Shown here in pieces: positions 46,794 to 57,313 of a DNA stretch of 64,000 nt; position 1 is the stretch's first letter; each line of letters starts with the position of its first letter. A program made the translations under genes and the position numbers. The notes beneath the pieces were generated by a model that had not been told where the DNA came from, did not search any database, and saw only the letters and a program-made list of their open reading frames with translations. Location of the stretch: contig NZ_CP097484.1 of the NCBI RefSeq assembly GCF_023546765.1, positions 1,367,501 to 1,431,500 on the forward strand, written 5' to 3'. Source of the stretch: Methylobacterium tardum (GTDB lineage Bacteria; Pseudomonadota; Alphaproteobacteria; Rhizobiales; Beijerinckiaceae).

Positions 46794-47029
46794 AATCCGA
46801 GCCTCCGCTCCATTGCTTCGCGGCGACTCTTCGCGCTGGGGCCTTCGGGCTGCACCGGCTTGGGCTTCGGCGGCTGCGGCCTGATCTCGTCCAGCGAGTA
46901 CCCCGCGGCGATGGCCGCGTAGCGCATCAGCTTGGTCAGCGCGTCATAGTCACCCTTGTGATCGCGGCCGAGGGCTGCTTGCCAAGCCTTTCTGAACTCG
47001 CTGAGGGTTGGGATAAGATCGTCGGCCAT
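46790..47029 (-). CDS. Small hypothetical protein (79 aa)
   Basis: ATG 47029, product MADDLIPTLSEFRKAWQAAL, then KLMRYAAIAAGYSLDEIRPQ and a proline/lysine-rich tail (PPKPKPVQP). It is coupled by an ATGA overlap to the next small gene. No known family; it lies upstream of and divergent from umuDC. Confidence 0.62.
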   Translation of the reverse strand: MADDLIPTLSEFRKAWQAALGRDHKGDYDALTKLMRYAAIAAGYSLDEIRPQPPKPKPVQPEGPSAKSRREAMERRLGL

Positions 47030-47506
47030 TTGCCTCATCCTGTTTCTGTAGGTCGGGCTAACCAATTGGAGAACGCCCGGCCTCAACGCAGATGGCGCTC
47101 GTAGTGGAATGAGCCAATTATCGCGTCAGTTACGGGGCAAGGCCAAACGCATACATCGAAGGCAAGCCGCGCCGGCTTTTCAGCGATGTCGATTTCGCCC
47201 TGTATCATGAATGCCGAGGCGCTGGTCTTCCATGATTGAGCCCACTCTCACCTTACGAGGAAGGCTTCCCATCGTCTGCGGTATGATCCATACGATGGTG
47301 CCCTTGACCGAAAGTGGTCTTTGACGCGGTCCCATGATTTGCCTCGTTGAGCCGTTCAGCCTTGCCTTCCGGGTTTTTAGGCAAACTTGGTTCTTCTCTC
47401 CCGAGCCTCCGTAAGGCCGCCCTCCAATGGTTTATCCACAGCCGTCCCCAGGCTAAAAATTTGAGCCTTCGGTCGCCTTGCTTCGCGGGGAACTCAGCGG
47501 CCATCT
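47030..47506. other. Intergenic region upstream of umuDC
   Basis: Spacer between divergent units. The only strong signal is the SOS box at its right edge. Confidence 0.4.
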
Positions 47507-47521
47507 GTTCGCGTTCTGTTC
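47507..47521 (+). promoter_or_regulatory. LexA (SOS) box of the alphaproteobacterial type
   Basis: GTTC at 47507-47510, seven bases, GTTC at 47518-47521: an exact match to GTTC-N7-GTTC, the direct-repeat box bound by LexA in alphaproteobacteria. It ends 20 bases before the umuD start. Confidence 0.85.
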
Positions 47522-47541
47522 CAATTCGGGAAGCGAGCGCG

Positions 47542-47997
47542 ATGGCTGTCGCACGGATCGAGGAACTCAAGCCTGGCGGTTCGGGAACTGTGCGGATCCC
47601 GATCATGGGCCCGAGCCTGTGTGCGGGTTTTCCATCGCCGGCCGATGACTTTGTCGAGGACGCGCTCGACCTGCCGCGCTGGCTTGCGCCGAACCCGCCG
47701 GCGACCTTCCTATGGCGGATTTCCGGCAACAGCATGCAGGGGGCCGGGATCTACGACCGCGATCTCGCTTGCGTGGATCGCAGCCTGACGCCGAACGACG
47801 GAAGCGTTGTCGTCGCAGCGATCGACGGCGAGATGTCGATCAAGCGCTACCGCCAGACCAGCGATCGCGCGTGGCTCGCCTTCGAGAACCCGGACCTGCC
47901 GGTCTTCGCCGTCGAAGAGCTTGGTGAGGGGGTGATCTGGGGCGTGGTCCGGTTCACGATCCATTGGCACACGACGAAGGCCGCGCTGAAGCGATGA
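47542..47997 (+). CDS. umuD: UmuD-like self-cleaving protein of DNA polymerase V
   Basis: 151 residues from ATG 47542 ([20 protein letters not shown]); a longer upstream frame is discounted because it runs through the SOS box. It has the S24 protease dyad: Ser64 in [12 protein letters not shown] and Lys101 in [10 protein letters not shown], and an Ala-Gly cleavage site in [11 protein letters not shown] (residues 28-29). RecA-stimulated self-cleavage yields UmuD', the partner of UmuC in error-prone lesion bypass. The stop overlaps the umuC start as ATGA. Confidence 0.9.
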   Translation: MAVARIEELKPGGSGTVRIPIMGPSLCAGFPSPADDFVEDALDLPRWLAPNPPATFLWRISGNSMQGAGIYDRDLACVDRSLTPNDGSVVVAAIDGEMSIKRYRQTSDRAWLAFENPDLPVFAVEELGEGVIWGVVRFTIHWHTTKAALKR

Positions 47998-49283
47998 GCC
48001 GCGCGATCGCGCTCATCGATGGCAACAGCTTCTACTGCTCGTGCGAGCGCGTCTTCGATCCGAAGCTCGCTCAGGTCCCGATGATCGTGTTGTCGAACAA
48101 CGACGGCTGTGCCATCGCGCGGACGGCCGAGGCCAAGGCCCTCGGCATCAAGATGGGCGACCCGTACTTCAAGATCCGGGGGCTGTGCGACGCCCAAGGG
48201 GTTCGCGTGTTCTCGTCAAACTACACGCTCTACGGCGACATGTCGGCCCGGGCGAACGCTGTCTACCGCGACTTCGCGCGGGACGTGGAGGTCTACTCGA
48301 TCGACGAGAGCTTTTTGGACCTCTCAGACGTTCGCGAGCAGGACAGGTTCACGCTCGCCCAGGATCTCCGGGCGACGGTGCGCGCCTGGACGGGGATCCC
48401 GACCTGCGTCGGCCTCGGGGCTACGAGGACGCTGGCGAAGCTCGCCAACCACATAGCCAAAACGTTGCCGGCGCTGGGTGGCGTGTGCGACCTGACCAAT
48501 CCGGTCCAGTACGACCACTGGCTCTGCCGGATCCGTGTCGGCGAGCTCTGGGGCATCGGCCGGGCCTCGCTCGCCAAGCTCGAGGCGATGGGCGTCGACA
48601 GCGTCGCGGATCTCCGCGACCTCGATCCCCGGCCAGTGCGCAAGGCGCTGAGCGTGGTCGGCGAGCGCATCATCCACGAGTTGCGCGGCACGGCCTGCCT
48701 GCCGCTGGAGCTGGTCCCGGCGCGCCACAAGGGCTGCGCGGTCACCCGCTCGTTCTCGGGACGGGTCAGCGACCGCGAGACCCTCGGCGAAGCGGTGGCA
48801 GCCCACGCCTCGCGGCTCGGTGAGAAGCTCCGGCGCGACGGGCTCGGCACGGACCACGTGACGGTCTTCTACCATACGAGCGAGCACGACCGCGGCGAGC
48901 CGATGCGCTCGGTCTCAACAGTCGTGAGCCTGCCCGAGGCGACGAACGACAGCCTCGCCCTGATCAAGGCCGCCTGCCTGGGCGTGGCCAAGACATGGCG
49001 CGAACCGGGTGCGGTCCCGTGGCGGTACTCGAAGGCCGGGGTGATCACCACCGACCTCATGCCGTTGGCCGAGAGCCCACGAGCGTTGATCGGGCGGCTC
49101 GATCGGGAGTGCTCCGGACCGCTGATGGCCGCACTCGACGCGTGCAATGCCCGCTGGGGCCGCGGTTCCGTGATCCCCGCGCGCGCTGGATTGGCGACGA
49201 AGCGGGCGTGGAACACCAAGTTCGAGATGCGAACGCCGCGCTACACGACACAGGTCTCGGATCTGCCAGTTGCCCGTGCGTGA
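47994..49283 (+). CDS. umuC: UmuC-like Y-family DNA polymerase V catalytic subunit
   Basis: 429 residues, normal for UmuC. Catalytic motifs are intact: the first aspartate in [17 protein letters not shown], the steric-gate region [23 protein letters not shown], and the DE pair in [13 protein letters not shown]. The helix-hairpin-helix ([17 protein letters not shown]) and little-finger domains follow, and the C-terminal DUF4113-type tail ([26 protein letters not shown]) is complete. Induced with umuD from the SOS box, it carries out mutagenic translesion synthesis. Mobile or plasmid-borne umuDC copies are common. Confidence 0.93.
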   Translation: MSRAIALIDGNSFYCSCERVFDPKLAQVPMIVLSNNDGCAIARTAEAKALGIKMGDPYFKIRGLCDAQGVRVFSSNYTLYGDMSARANAVYRDFARDVEVYSIDESFLDLSDVREQDRFTLAQDLRATVRAWTGIPTCVGLGATRTLAKLANHIAKTLPALGGVCDLTNPVQYDHWLCRIRVGELWGIGRASLAKLEAMGVDSVADLRDLDPRPVRKALSVVGERIIHELRGTACLPLELVPARHKGCAVTRSFSGRVSDRETLGEAVAAHASRLGEKLRRDGLGTDHVTVFYHTSEHDRGEPMRSVSTVVSLPEATNDSLALIKAACLGVAKTWREPGAVPWRYSKAGVITTDLMPLAESPRALIGRLDRECSGPLMAALDACNARWGRGSVIPARAGLATKRAWNTKFEMRTPRYTTQVSDLPVARA

Positions 49284-49293
49284 GATCGCGGAC

Positions 49294-49320
49294 AGCTTGG
49301 CACTAGCCTTCAGCCAAGCT
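49294..49320 (+). terminator. Hairpin after umuC
   Basis: AGCTTGGC (49294-49301) pairs with GCCAAGCT (49313-49320) 11 bases after the umuC stop. Confidence 0.55.
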
Positions 49321-49540
49321 CTCTGGAACTATGCTCGCCTGGGTGCCGATGCTTGCGGTTCGAGCGTTCGATGAGCAGTTCTGGATCATACCACGGCGGC
49401 AGCACAGTCCTTCGCATCGGGTTTTGTAGCGCCGGCCTCAGGCGCTCAAGCAAGACCAGCTTGCCGGCTTCGCCAGGCAAGAACCGGCCGCTCTTGACGC
49501 CGAAGTACCAATCGCTGTCCGGCCGGCAACGCAACTTCAT
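49310..49540 (-). CDS. Small hypothetical protein (76 aa), uncertain
   Basis: ATG 49540, product MKLRCRPDSDWYFGVKSGRF, then LVLLERLRPALQNPMRRTVL and PPWYDPELLIERSNRK. The composition is convincing for a real small protein, rich in arginine, proline and tryptophan. It overlaps the umuC terminator hairpin. A competing plus-strand frame covers part of the same bases. Confidence 0.42.
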   Translation of the reverse strand: MKLRCRPDSDWYFGVKSGRFLPGEAGKLVLLERLRPALQNPMRRTVLPPWYDPELLIERSNRKHRHPGEHSSRELG

Positions 49541-49547
49541 TCACGCG

Positions 49548-49748
49548 GCTGCGGCCGCTGTGTTTCACAAGACGCCTTTGAAAATCCCGGACGGATTGAG
49601 AGCTGAAATTGAGAAGCACGGCTCGATCGGCAAGTGGATCGCCGCCGACGTCGTGCGGCTGTGCACGTACACCAGCGAGCTCAAACTTCTCGCTGAGGGA
49701 CCGAAATCGTCCCGGCGCAAGCGGAAGCGCTCAGCGCCTCACCCGTGA
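49548..49748 (+). CDS. Possible small basic protein on the opposite strand
   Basis: The plus-strand frame that ends at 49748 has a natural-looking last 60 residues (KTPLKIPDGLRAEIEKHGSI, GKWIAADVVRLCTYTSELKL) and a basic tail. An obvious start codon is lacking in the convincing part; the frame opens at 49353 through less credible sequence. It overlaps the HNH gene end by 10 bases. Could be the end of a decayed gene. Confidence 0.3.
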   Translation, partial: AAAAVFHKTPLKIPDGLRAEIEKHGSIGKWIAADVVRLCTYTSELKLLAEGPKSSRRKRKRSAPHP

Positions 49749-50539
49749 TCGTCGCTGAACCCGTGCCTTGACCGATGATCTCGCAGATAGGGAGCATGAC
49801 CGTCGCTCAGGGGCAATGTGATCGTTCGCCCTCCCGTCAACGCGTCAATTGCACGCTCTGAGAGCCTCGAGCTCACGAAGAGCTTGCCCTCGTCGCTGAA
49901 GCTGATGAGGCCCTGGTCGAAGGCTGCATCCCAGAGAGCCGAGAGCAGGAGGCCGTTGTAGACGTCGACTCGCTCATAGGCGTTGGAGTCTGCCCACGGC
50001 TTGATGTGCGAAGCCCGGAGTAGGTCCCGGTCGCGCATCCCCGTGATCGCACAGGCCTGGTTCCAGTACCTGTCCAGGTGCCGTCGAAAGATGCCCTGCG
50101 CTGTACGGACGATGGCCAGCCTTTCGACCTCGGTCGTCGCGGGCATGGTATGGGTCGCGTCCAGGAACTCCTGGTAGGCAGTCGGTGCTAGTTCCGCAGT
50201 AGCCAAATGATAGATCCGCGACAGCGCGTCGCCGAGTTCGGCGAGGCTGCTGACCATGCGGCCAATCTGCCCTGGCATGGGACCGATATAGTTCGTGCCC
50301 GGGAGGATGGCTGCATCGATCCGTGGATCGCTGAACGACACGACCCAAGGCCCGCCATCTTCGCAAGCAGCAACGTCAACCTGCAAGGGCGTCTCTGTCG
50401 AGCGCAGCAGGTACCATCCTTCACTAAAATCTAGCTTGTCCGAGCCTTTCGGAAACCCGTTTCTGTTCGCCACTTGGCGAATGTCGATCCAAACCGACAG
50501 CCGCAAGGGCAGTAGCTTTGCGGGGGCCTGGTACGACAT
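49739..50539 (-). CDS. HNH endonuclease, last gene of the DISARM-like operon
   Basis: 266 residues from ATG 50539, one base after the methyltransferase stop; a GTG at 50557 would overlap it by 17 bases. The N-terminal 150 residues are a beta-rich domain of unknown kind (LRLSVWIDIRQVANRNGF). The C-terminal part is an HNH fold of the HNH_2 type: CAITGMRDRDLLRASHIKPW (His near 178), VYNGLLLSALWDAAFDQGLI with conserved N and D. Enzymes of this type are found as restriction nucleases beside methyltransferases. In classical class 1 DISARM the nuclease-like role is given to the PLD protein DrmC, which is not present here; the HNH protein may replace it (inference). Confidence 0.85.
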   Translation of the reverse strand: MSYQAPAKLLPLRLSVWIDIRQVANRNGFPKGSDKLDFSEGWYLLRSTETPLQVDVAACEDGGPWVVSFSDPRIDAAILPGTNYIGPMPGQIGRMVSSLAELGDALSRIYHLATAELAPTAYQEFLDATHTMPATTEVERLAIVRTAQGIFRRHLDRYWNQACAITGMRDRDLLRASHIKPWADSNAYERVDVYNGLLLSALWDAAFDQGLISFSDEGKLFVSSRLSERAIDALTGGRTITLPLSDGHAPYLRDHRSRHGFSDDHG

Positions 50540-50540
50540 C

Positions 50541-53500
50541 CTACTCAGCCGCGACACGCGCGCCTATCGCGGCGGCAATGTTTCTATACGCAGCTGTGAC
50601 CAACCGGGACGTTCGATATTCATCGAGCTCCCGCAATTCGTTGGCTTTCAGGCCGCGAAAGCTTTCGGACGGATACTCCGGTCCCTTCGCATCAGTAGGA
50701 TCGAGGACGTAGCGTAGATCATCAAAAGTGAGGCCGTATGCATGTGCATACCAGGCATCGAGTTCAGCGCGCAGCAGCGCTCGCCGTTGCTCGTCCCATG
50801 TGAATGGGGGTCCTGAGTACCCTAGATCACGAGCGAACGGTGCCATGGAGTGGCTTGTGTAGACGAGTTCGAGAACGCGCGGAATGATGTAGTTCAGGCT
50901 CTCAGGCCCATAGTGATCAGGAGGAAGAACTGGAAACTGCTTCACATAGAAGAAATTCATGTGCAAGCCGCCCGCCTTCTGGCGAACAACGAAGTCGAAG
51001 ATGAGGCTGCTCATGTTGGCTAGGAGGCACGCGATCTTCCTAACGTCAGTAACGCCGGGGAACATGAGGGGAAGATTGTTCCCTACGCCGACACGCGGAA
51101 CGATCGCGGGAATGAAGGTGCGTTCGTTGGTTGCAGAAGTCAGATCTTTGAAGCCGATGTACCAAGCGTGTGGCCAATGCAGAGAGGCTAACCTCTCTTC
51201 CACGTCAGATTTGTCGACCCAGTAGAACGGCGTCAATTCGAAGTTCGGATCGGCATGTTCGTCAGCGCTCGTTTCAGGAAGTACGCGATAGCCACGTTCG
51301 TCGCCGCGCTGAGCGTAGCCTCCTGCACGATGATCGTAAAAGTTGATCATCTTTGCTTCATAGAGCGGAATATATCGCACGGGTTCGGTGATATCAGAAC
51401 CGGACGCAGCTGCATCGGGATCACTGATCCAATCTGTGCCCTCCTGGATTAGGCCCAGATCGATGAGCTGACTGGCGTCTTTGAACAGCGCACTGTCCGA
51501 GGTCATGTTATACAATCCTTGGCGAAACGTCACACGCCATGGATTGCCTGTAGCCTTATTGGCTTCTTCGATGAGAACGCGAGAGCGTGAGTAGATATAC
51601 TTCGTAAGTCTCGCATCTTCTCGTGCCCGGAAGACAGGCACGGTCTTTGTGTTCGGATTGATCTGCAGAATGTCGTCAGCTGAAAGAATGAAGTTTCTTT
51701 CGGGTTCATTCATCTGGGAGGTTGCAGTTGAGAAGAACGAGAACGTCGCACTCTCAACGCCTTCTCCGATTGTCAGAAGGCAGAACTTCATCCGCGCATC
51801 AGGCGCGGCGAAAAGCTTCATCCTGTTCTCGAAATCGGCAAGACGGATCAGTCGCTTGTTGGCGACCAGATCAGCGAAGAACAGCGAAGTCGTTGCATCA
51901 GTTGCGATGCCCGTTGGGACAACGATCCCCGCCCGACCTCGGGATGAGATCAGCTTCGCAAACAGTTCCGAGAAGAGCGCGTAGGAATTGACTTTGCCGC
52001 GCGCGGTGAGTGGAAATCGCCCCGATGAACGAGCGAACTCGTTCGCAGCTTCGAAAGCGCGCTTGTCTCGCTCGTAAGTGGCAAAAATTTCAGGGTGATG
52101 GAGCTTGAGATCCTGAATGGCCTTTTTGCGCTTAGACCCTGCCAGTAGAGCGATCTCGGGCTTGCGCTGAGCGAAATATTCTTCTTCGCCAAGTTGTATC
52201 ACGTCCCAGGGCGGATTGCCGACAACGATGTCAAACCCTCCGGCAGCGAATGCGTCAGCAAAGGTCAGCCCCCAATGAAGGACGCGCGCGGTTGCGCAAG
52301 CAAGTGAGCCTGAAGCCTCGATCTCCGGCTTGATGCTGACCTGCCGTAGTACGGCAGCAATGTCAGCGGTTGTCGGGATCAGTCTTTCATCGTGGGCGAT
52401 AGCTTGGCTATCTTTGCCAAGAAGGTAGGCCGCGACGTAGATATCGGCAGCCTGTCTCTTCGCGAGCAAACCTGGATCAGACATGGCCTGTTGCCAGAGC
52501 TCCTGGCGTGCTCTGCGTTCGCGAGGCGTGTCTTCCGGCATTTCCCTGAACGTCTCTACAAGTTTCTCGATGTAGGAGTTCTGAAGTTTCCAGGCTTTGT
52601 CATCGAAGATGTCGAGCCGGCCCTGCCCGACGCGTTCATCCCGGTTGATCAGGTAGTACTGACGGCATACGGCTTTGTCGTCCCCGGTCATAGGCTTGTA
52701 GGCCTCGTCCGGAACACCGCTGTCGAGAAGGCTGTCCAGCTTCTCCCCGAAAGCGAACGTTCCGAGAAGGGCGTCACCGCAGACCAGATTGGCATCCAGA
52801 AAGCCGAGTGGCTTGCCAGGTTCGATCGATTCGATCCACAGCGCGACCTTGGCGAGGTCGATAGCCATCGGATTGCGATCTACGCCGTGGACGCAACGTC
52901 GGACAACGTCACGCATCGCCTCTCGATATTGGTCCGCTGAAGCGACACCTCCGTTCCGGACCCGCGCAACACGTGTCGCGAGACGTCGGGCTGCTGCGAG
53001 CAGGAAATGACCTGAGCCACAGGCAGGGTCGATGATGCGCAAGCTGAGCAGAGCTCGCGTGGGATCCTGCGAGCTGGAGACCACGCGGTCCATGACGGGA
53101 TCGGCAACTGTGTCGAGGAGCGCCTGAACCAGACTGTCAGGCGTGTAGTAGCTGCCCGTTGTTTTCCTGGCGTTGCCCTTCGTCTCTGCGCCTTCTGCGA
53201 AGAGCAGCTCGCGTCCATTCGGGCTGATGCGCGGTGCGAGTTCAAGCAGACTTTCGTAGACAGAACCGAGTTCCTCGGTCTGCATATCACGCCAATTCAC
53301 CGGAAGCGTACCATCCTGCCCCCTGAGCCAGGCGAGCCGATGGATGGCTCTCATCAAATCCCGGTTGGCTAGAGCGCAGCTCTCGAGATCATCCATACGT
53401 CCCGGCTCGAACAGACCGGAGAGTGCGGGAAGGCCGAGTTCTTCCTCGCCATCCCCTAATCCGCGGAAGACAACCTGAAGGGCCTCCCAGCGATCAGCAT

Positions 53501-54557
53501 GAGCATCATACGCACTTCGGCGGATGCTGGCCTGTCGTAGGCTTCCAAGGCTGTAGCCTTGAGCATAGCGCTGGCGCTTGAGCGCCGCCGTTTGCGGCGG
53601 ATGCAAGAGGTCGCGATCCTCGGCGACGAACAGGAAGATCAGCCGGTAGACGAGGTGCAGGCACTGCTCGAAATATGCCTGGGCCGGGATCACGCCGCTG
53701 CCGACAAACTTGCGCAGCTCCCCATTGGCCGGGTGGCTCAGGAAGCCAGTTCCTAGTGCGAGAAGGGCTTCCTCGACCCCGTCGCGGAGACGATCGCGTG
53801 CGACTTCGCCCTCTTTCAGTCCGGCAAGCCGCCACCGCTCCAGCGTGCAATCCGTGACCGCGTCAGTAGGCTTGCCGAAGCGCGTCGCGTGCAGGAGCAG
53901 CCAGAGCACGGCGAAATCGACCCGGCCCTCGTTCGTGAAGATCGCGTCAAGATCGGCCTCGATGTAGGCGGGCCGGGTCAGGCTTGGGTTGTCGCGCAGC
54001 AGGCGCAGGCGCGTGCCGCAGCAGGCGAGCCCCCATAGGGCGGCATCTTCGGCGTTGAGCCAGTCCTGCACGACGCTGGCCGCGGACCCGCGCCGTCCGG
54101 CCGCCGTCAGGCTCGCGCTCACGCGGTCGATGCCGTCAGCCGGCGGGACCACGACCACCGGCACGCGTCCACCGAGGCCCTCGAAGGTCACGGGGTAGAT
54201 GTCGCCATCGCGGTCATGCCGCCCGACCGGGACGAGGTCTCGGAATTCCAGGACGTCGCGCAGCAGGGCCTCGGTGAAGCGCTGCGTAGCAGCGAGCGAC
54301 GGCTCCGGATGGGCCGTGAGATCGGCGTAGTGCGCCTGGGCAATCCGGTAGGCGCGCGCGATCTCGTCGCGCAGGATGAGCCCGCGCGCGACGCCGTAAT
54401 CGGCCGCAGTCTGCTCGTCGGCCTCGATGCGGGCGATCTGAGACAGCATCGCCGGCGCGATCAGACCACCCTCTAGGGTGATCGCGTCGAACGCGATCGC
54501 CGGGGTGCGCTTCGCGCGACGGGCCCGCCCAGCAGGTCTCGGCTGGCGCGCCATCAT
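50541..54557 (-). CDS. PglX/DrmMI-like adenine-specific DNA methyltransferase (1338 aa)
   Basis: The protein is large, as is usual for PglX and DrmMI. A 450-residue N-terminal region of unknown fold leads to the gate motif TTGSYYTPDSLVQALL (residues 467-482), motif I IIDPACGSGHF (508-518) and the catalytic NPPW (781-784) in DIVVGNPPWDVIQL, which mark an N6-adenine methyltransferase of the Eco57I/PglX class. The C-terminal third should hold the target-recognition domain (DFENRMKLFAAPDARMKFCL region and beyond). The ATG overlaps the SNF2 stop as ATGA (54554-54557). In DISARM such an enzyme marks host DNA as self; the same role is proposed here. No nuclease motif (PD-ExK) was recognised in it. 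Confidence 0.92.
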   Translation of the reverse strand: MMARQPRPAGRARRAKRTPAIAFDAITLEGGLIAPAMLSQIARIEADEQTAADYGVARGLILRDEIARAYRIAQAHYADLTAHPEPSLAATQRFTEALLRDVLEFRDLVPVGRHDRDGDIYPVTFEGLGGRVPVVVVPPADGIDRVSASLTAAGRRGSAASVVQDWLNAEDAALWGLACCGTRLRLLRDNPSLTRPAYIEADLDAIFTNEGRVDFAVLWLLLHATRFGKPTDAVTDCTLERWRLAGLKEGEVARDRLRDGVEEALLALGTGFLSHPANGELRKFVGSGVIPAQAYFEQCLHLVYRLIFLFVAEDRDLLHPPQTAALKRQRYAQGYSLGSLRQASIRRSAYDAHADRWEALQVVFRGLGDGEEELGLPALSGLFEPGRMDDLESCALANRDLMRAIHRLAWLRGQDGTLPVNWRDMQTEELGSVYESLLELAPRISPNGRELLFAEGAETKGNARKTTGSYYTPDSLVQALLDTVADPVMDRVVSSSQDPTRALLSLRIIDPACGSGHFLLAAARRLATRVARVRNGGVASADQYREAMRDVVRRCVHGVDRNPMAIDLAKVALWIESIEPGKPLGFLDANLVCGDALLGTFAFGEKLDSLLDSGVPDEAYKPMTGDDKAVCRQYYLINRDERVGQGRLDIFDDKAWKLQNSYIEKLVETFREMPEDTPRERRARQELWQQAMSDPGLLAKRQAADIYVAAYLLGKDSQAIAHDERLIPTTADIAAVLRQVSIKPEIEASGSLACATARVLHWGLTFADAFAAGGFDIVVGNPPWDVIQLGEEEYFAQRKPEIALLAGSKRKKAIQDLKLHHPEIFATYERDKRAFEAANEFARSSGRFPLTARGKVNSYALFSELFAKLISSRGRAGIVVPTGIATDATTSLFFADLVANKRLIRLADFENRMKLFAAPDARMKFCLLTIGEGVESATFSFFSTATSQMNEPERNFILSADDILQINPNTKTVPVFRAREDARLTKYIYSRSRVLIEEANKATGNPWRVTFRQGLYNMTSDSALFKDASQLIDLGLIQEGTDWISDPDAAASGSDITEPVRYIPLYEAKMINFYDHRAGGYAQRGDERGYRVLPETSADEHADPNFELTPFYWVDKSDVEERLASLHWPHAWYIGFKDLTSATNERTFIPAIVPRVGVGNNLPLMFPGVTDVRKIACLLANMSSLIFDFVVRQKAGGLHMNFFYVKQFPVLPPDHYGPESLNYIIPRVLELVYTSHSMAPFARDLGYSGPPFTWDEQRRALLRAELDAWYAHAYGLTFDDLRYVLDPTDAKGPEYPSESFRGLKANELRELDEYRTSRLVTAAYRNIAAAIGARVAAE

Positions 54558-57313
54558 AGATCTCCGGGCGTGAGGACGTAGAGGCCGACGATGTCGGCGG
54601 GCAGGATCGGCTCGACCGTGACCCGGGGCGTGCCCTGAGCAGCGGCACGGACGCGGCGGTGATCGGCCTCGAGCGCTTCGCCACGCTGGAGGGCGTAAGC
54701 GTCGATCGCTGGCATGTACGCGCTCAAGACGCGCTCGCGCGCCCGCTCGATCAGGCGGTGGCGCGCGGTTTCAGCAAGGTCGCCGCTGGCGGGTGCCTCA
54801 AGCAGCTGCTGCGCGGTCTCGCCATCCGCGATGGCGGTCGCGCTCGCTCCCACAAAGGCCAGGGTGACGGCTTCCTCAGCGAGCAGCATGCGCTCCGATC
54901 GTCCGTGTACGGTGAGCTTGTGGCGCAGGCGGACAAGCACGACCGTCGTCATGGCGTCGACGGCGCTGGTGCTCCACACACCGGTCCGGGCGAGTTCGAA
55001 GCCAGTCTCGCTCTTGGGGTCGAGCGCGGTCTCCAGCAGGCTCTCGGCTAGGGTCGCGGCGATCGGATGCGCCCGGCCGACGGTGACGGCACCGGCTGGC
55101 GCTTTGGCCTCGAAGCTGATCCGCACGTCGCCCCTGACACCGCTGGCGTCGAGGCGTTCGGTGATGGCGGGCGGTAGCTTGGCGAGATCGGCGCGGAAGG
55201 TCGCGTCGCGGCCGGGCTCCAGCGCCGTGTTGAAGTGGTTCATGGCATGGGCGATGAAGCGTTCGACCCGGTCGGGGCCGCCGATGATCGCGCGCCAGCT
55301 CTCCCACTCGGGCATGACTTCGGCAGGCTTGAGAGCGTGCTGCGCGTAGCGCGCGCGTGAGCGCTTCTCGCCCTCCTCGGCGTCGCGCCAGCACGCCGAC
55401 AGGGCGCTCGCTTCCTTGGCGAACAAGTCGAGCTGCCTCTGCGCTCGGGGGCGTCCGCGGTGCTCCAACATCGCGTTCAAGAGCGCGCCGGAGATCACCT
55501 GACGATCCTCCGGCAGCGCGATGATGACGCCGAGATCCTTCCGAATCCGCTCCGCCTTCCTCAGGATCACGCTGAGGACCGCGCTGTCGATGAGGCTGTC
55601 CGACCCGAACAGTAGCATGGACTTTACCAGGGACGCCGGCTGGCCGAAGCGATCAACGCGCCCCTCGCGCTGCTGATGCCGGGTCGGGTTCCACGACAAG
55701 TCGTAGTGCACGACGGCGTCGAACAGCATCTGCAGGTTGATGCCTTCGGACAGGCAGTCCGTCGCCACCAGTAGCCGCTGTGGCTCCTCGGCCATCCCTT
55801 CGACCCGGTCGCGGCGATCGTCCGGGACGAGCAGACCCGTGACGCTCTCGACGGCGAGGCCCGGGAAGGCCTTGCGGAGCGCGGTGGCGACATACTCGGC
55901 CGTGGCGATGTACCGGCAAAACACGACCGGGTTCGCGCCGGCGGTGATCAGGGGCTTCAGCTCCTCGATCATCATCGCGAGCTTCGGGTCCGGCTTTTTG
56001 ACCAGCGCCTCGGCCTGCTGGATCAGCTTGGCGAGCGCCGGGTCGGTCCCAAGATAGGCGCTCGGCTCTGCGTCGACGGCCTCGGTATCCTCGTCCTCCT
56101 CGTCGAGAACCTGCATCGACAAGCGTTCGGGATCGCCGTCCTGGCGGTTGCGGAGCGCATTGAGGGCCGCGGCCGGCGATGAGCCCACACAGCGGAGCAG
56201 CGCCAACGTCGACCAGAGCGTGAGCCGCTGCCGGTGCGTGCCGTCACCCGCGTCCTCGATGCGATCGAGGCAGTAGTCGAGGACGGCGTCGTGGAACGCC
56301 GTGTGATCGGGCCCGAGCGAGTAGGGGCGGTTGAGCTTCTCGTGTTTCGGGAAGATCTGATCGTCTTCCCACTTCTGCTCGAGGATGTCCTTTCGGCGAC
56401 GCTGCACGAAGTGGCGCGCGAGCGCGATACGGCCGGCATTGGTCTCGAGGCCGGACATCGCGAAGCTCTCATCAAGCAGCTTCAGCAACCGATCGAAGGC
56501 CTCCTCGTCGCCGCTGTGTGGGGTCGCGGTGAGAAGCATTATGTGCCGCGCCGCGTCTCGGGCGAGACGCTGCAGCAGGCGATAGCGCCGCTGGCGGCTA
56601 CCGTGCGTGCCGACGCAGGCATGGGCCTCGTCGACGACGACGCAGGGCGGACACGAGGCCGCGAAGCTCTCACGGCGCTTCTCAGCCTTGATGTAGTCCA
56701 GGCTGACGACCGTGAACGGATGGACCTCGAACAGGCTCTGCGTCCCGACGACTTTCCGTTCCAGGCGCGGCGCGGACGCGGAGGTGACGGCGACGGCCTC
56801 GATGTCGAACTTGGCGCGCAGCTCGCCGACCCATTGATCGACGAGGTGCGGCGGGCACAGGACGCAGAAGCGCTCGATCTCGCCGCGGTCGAGGAGTTCG
56901 CGAAGGATGAGGCCGGCCTCGACGGTCTTGCCGATGCCGACGTCGTCGGCGATCAGCAGGCGAACCACGGGCAGGCGCATCGCCATCAGCAGCGGTACGA
57001 GCTGATAGGCTCGCGGCTCGAAGCTGACGCGCGCCGACGAGCGGAACGGGCCCGCGCCCCGCCGCAGCGACAGGCGGAGCGCCTCCGCCAGAAGGCGGGC
57101 GCTCTCCTGCGTGCCGCGCACGTCGACCTCGGGCGGAGCGAAGTGCGCGGCCTCGACCGGCATCCGCTCCAGAGCCGGCAGTATCGTCAGCGCGTCGGCC
57201 TCAGTGCCGGAGAGCGGGCGCAGGCGAAGCGCGGCCGGGTCGTTGTGGGGCAGCGTGACCCATTCCCGGCCGCGCGCACGCACGAGGTCGCCGGGGGAGA
57301 ACTGGACGGTCAT
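54554..57313 (-). CDS. SNF2-family helicase, DrmD-like (919 aa)
   Basis: ATG 57313 ([20 protein letters not shown]) is preferred over a GTG at 57400, since a one-base correction of the upstream gene ends it exactly on this codon. The SNF2/RapA-like core has Walker [19 protein letters not shown] (residues 123-140), DEAH near 228, LLTATPHSG, and in lobe two [12 protein letters not shown] and [19 protein letters not shown]. The C-terminal 250 residues are alpha-helical with a conserved-looking [20 protein letters not shown]. DrmD of class 1 DISARM is such an SNF2 ATPase; RapA-like helicases in Dpd systems are alternatives. It is the second gene of the operon. Confidence 0.93.
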   Translation of the reverse strand: MTVQFSPGDLVRARGREWVTLPHNDPAALRLRPLSGTEADALTILPALERMPVEAAHFAPPEVDVRGTQESARLLAEALRLSLRRGAGPFRSSARVSFEPRAYQLVPLLMAMRLPVVRLLIADDVGIGKTVEAGLILRELLDRGEIERFCVLCPPHLVDQWVGELRAKFDIEAVAVTSASAPRLERKVVGTQSLFEVHPFTVVSLDYIKAEKRRESFAASCPPCVVVDEAHACVGTHGSRQRRYRLLQRLARDAARHIMLLTATPHSGDEEAFDRLLKLLDESFAMSGLETNAGRIALARHFVQRRRKDILEQKWEDDQIFPKHEKLNRPYSLGPDHTAFHDAVLDYCLDRIEDAGDGTHRQRLTLWSTLALLRCVGSSPAAALNALRNRQDGDPERLSMQVLDEEDEDTEAVDAEPSAYLGTDPALAKLIQQAEALVKKPDPKLAMMIEELKPLITAGANPVVFCRYIATAEYVATALRKAFPGLAVESVTGLLVPDDRRDRVEGMAEEPQRLLVATDCLSEGINLQMLFDAVVHYDLSWNPTRHQQREGRVDRFGQPASLVKSMLLFGSDSLIDSAVLSVILRKAERIRKDLGVIIALPEDRQVISGALLNAMLEHRGRPRAQRQLDLFAKEASALSACWRDAEEGEKRSRARYAQHALKPAEVMPEWESWRAIIGGPDRVERFIAHAMNHFNTALEPGRDATFRADLAKLPPAITERLDASGVRGDVRISFEAKAPAGAVTVGRAHPIAATLAESLLETALDPKSETGFELARTGVWSTSAVDAMTTVVLVRLRHKLTVHGRSERMLLAEEAVTLAFVGASATAIADGETAQQLLEAPASGDLAETARHRLIERARERVLSAYMPAIDAYALQRGEALEADHRRVRAAAQGTPRVTVEPILPADIVGLYVLTPGDL

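Noticed and set aside
57201..57309. Last 39 codons of the uncorrected DUF1998 helicase frame
   Set aside because: The peptide is Arg/Pro-rich and runs antiphase in the SNF2 gene; a one-base correction gives a natural end.
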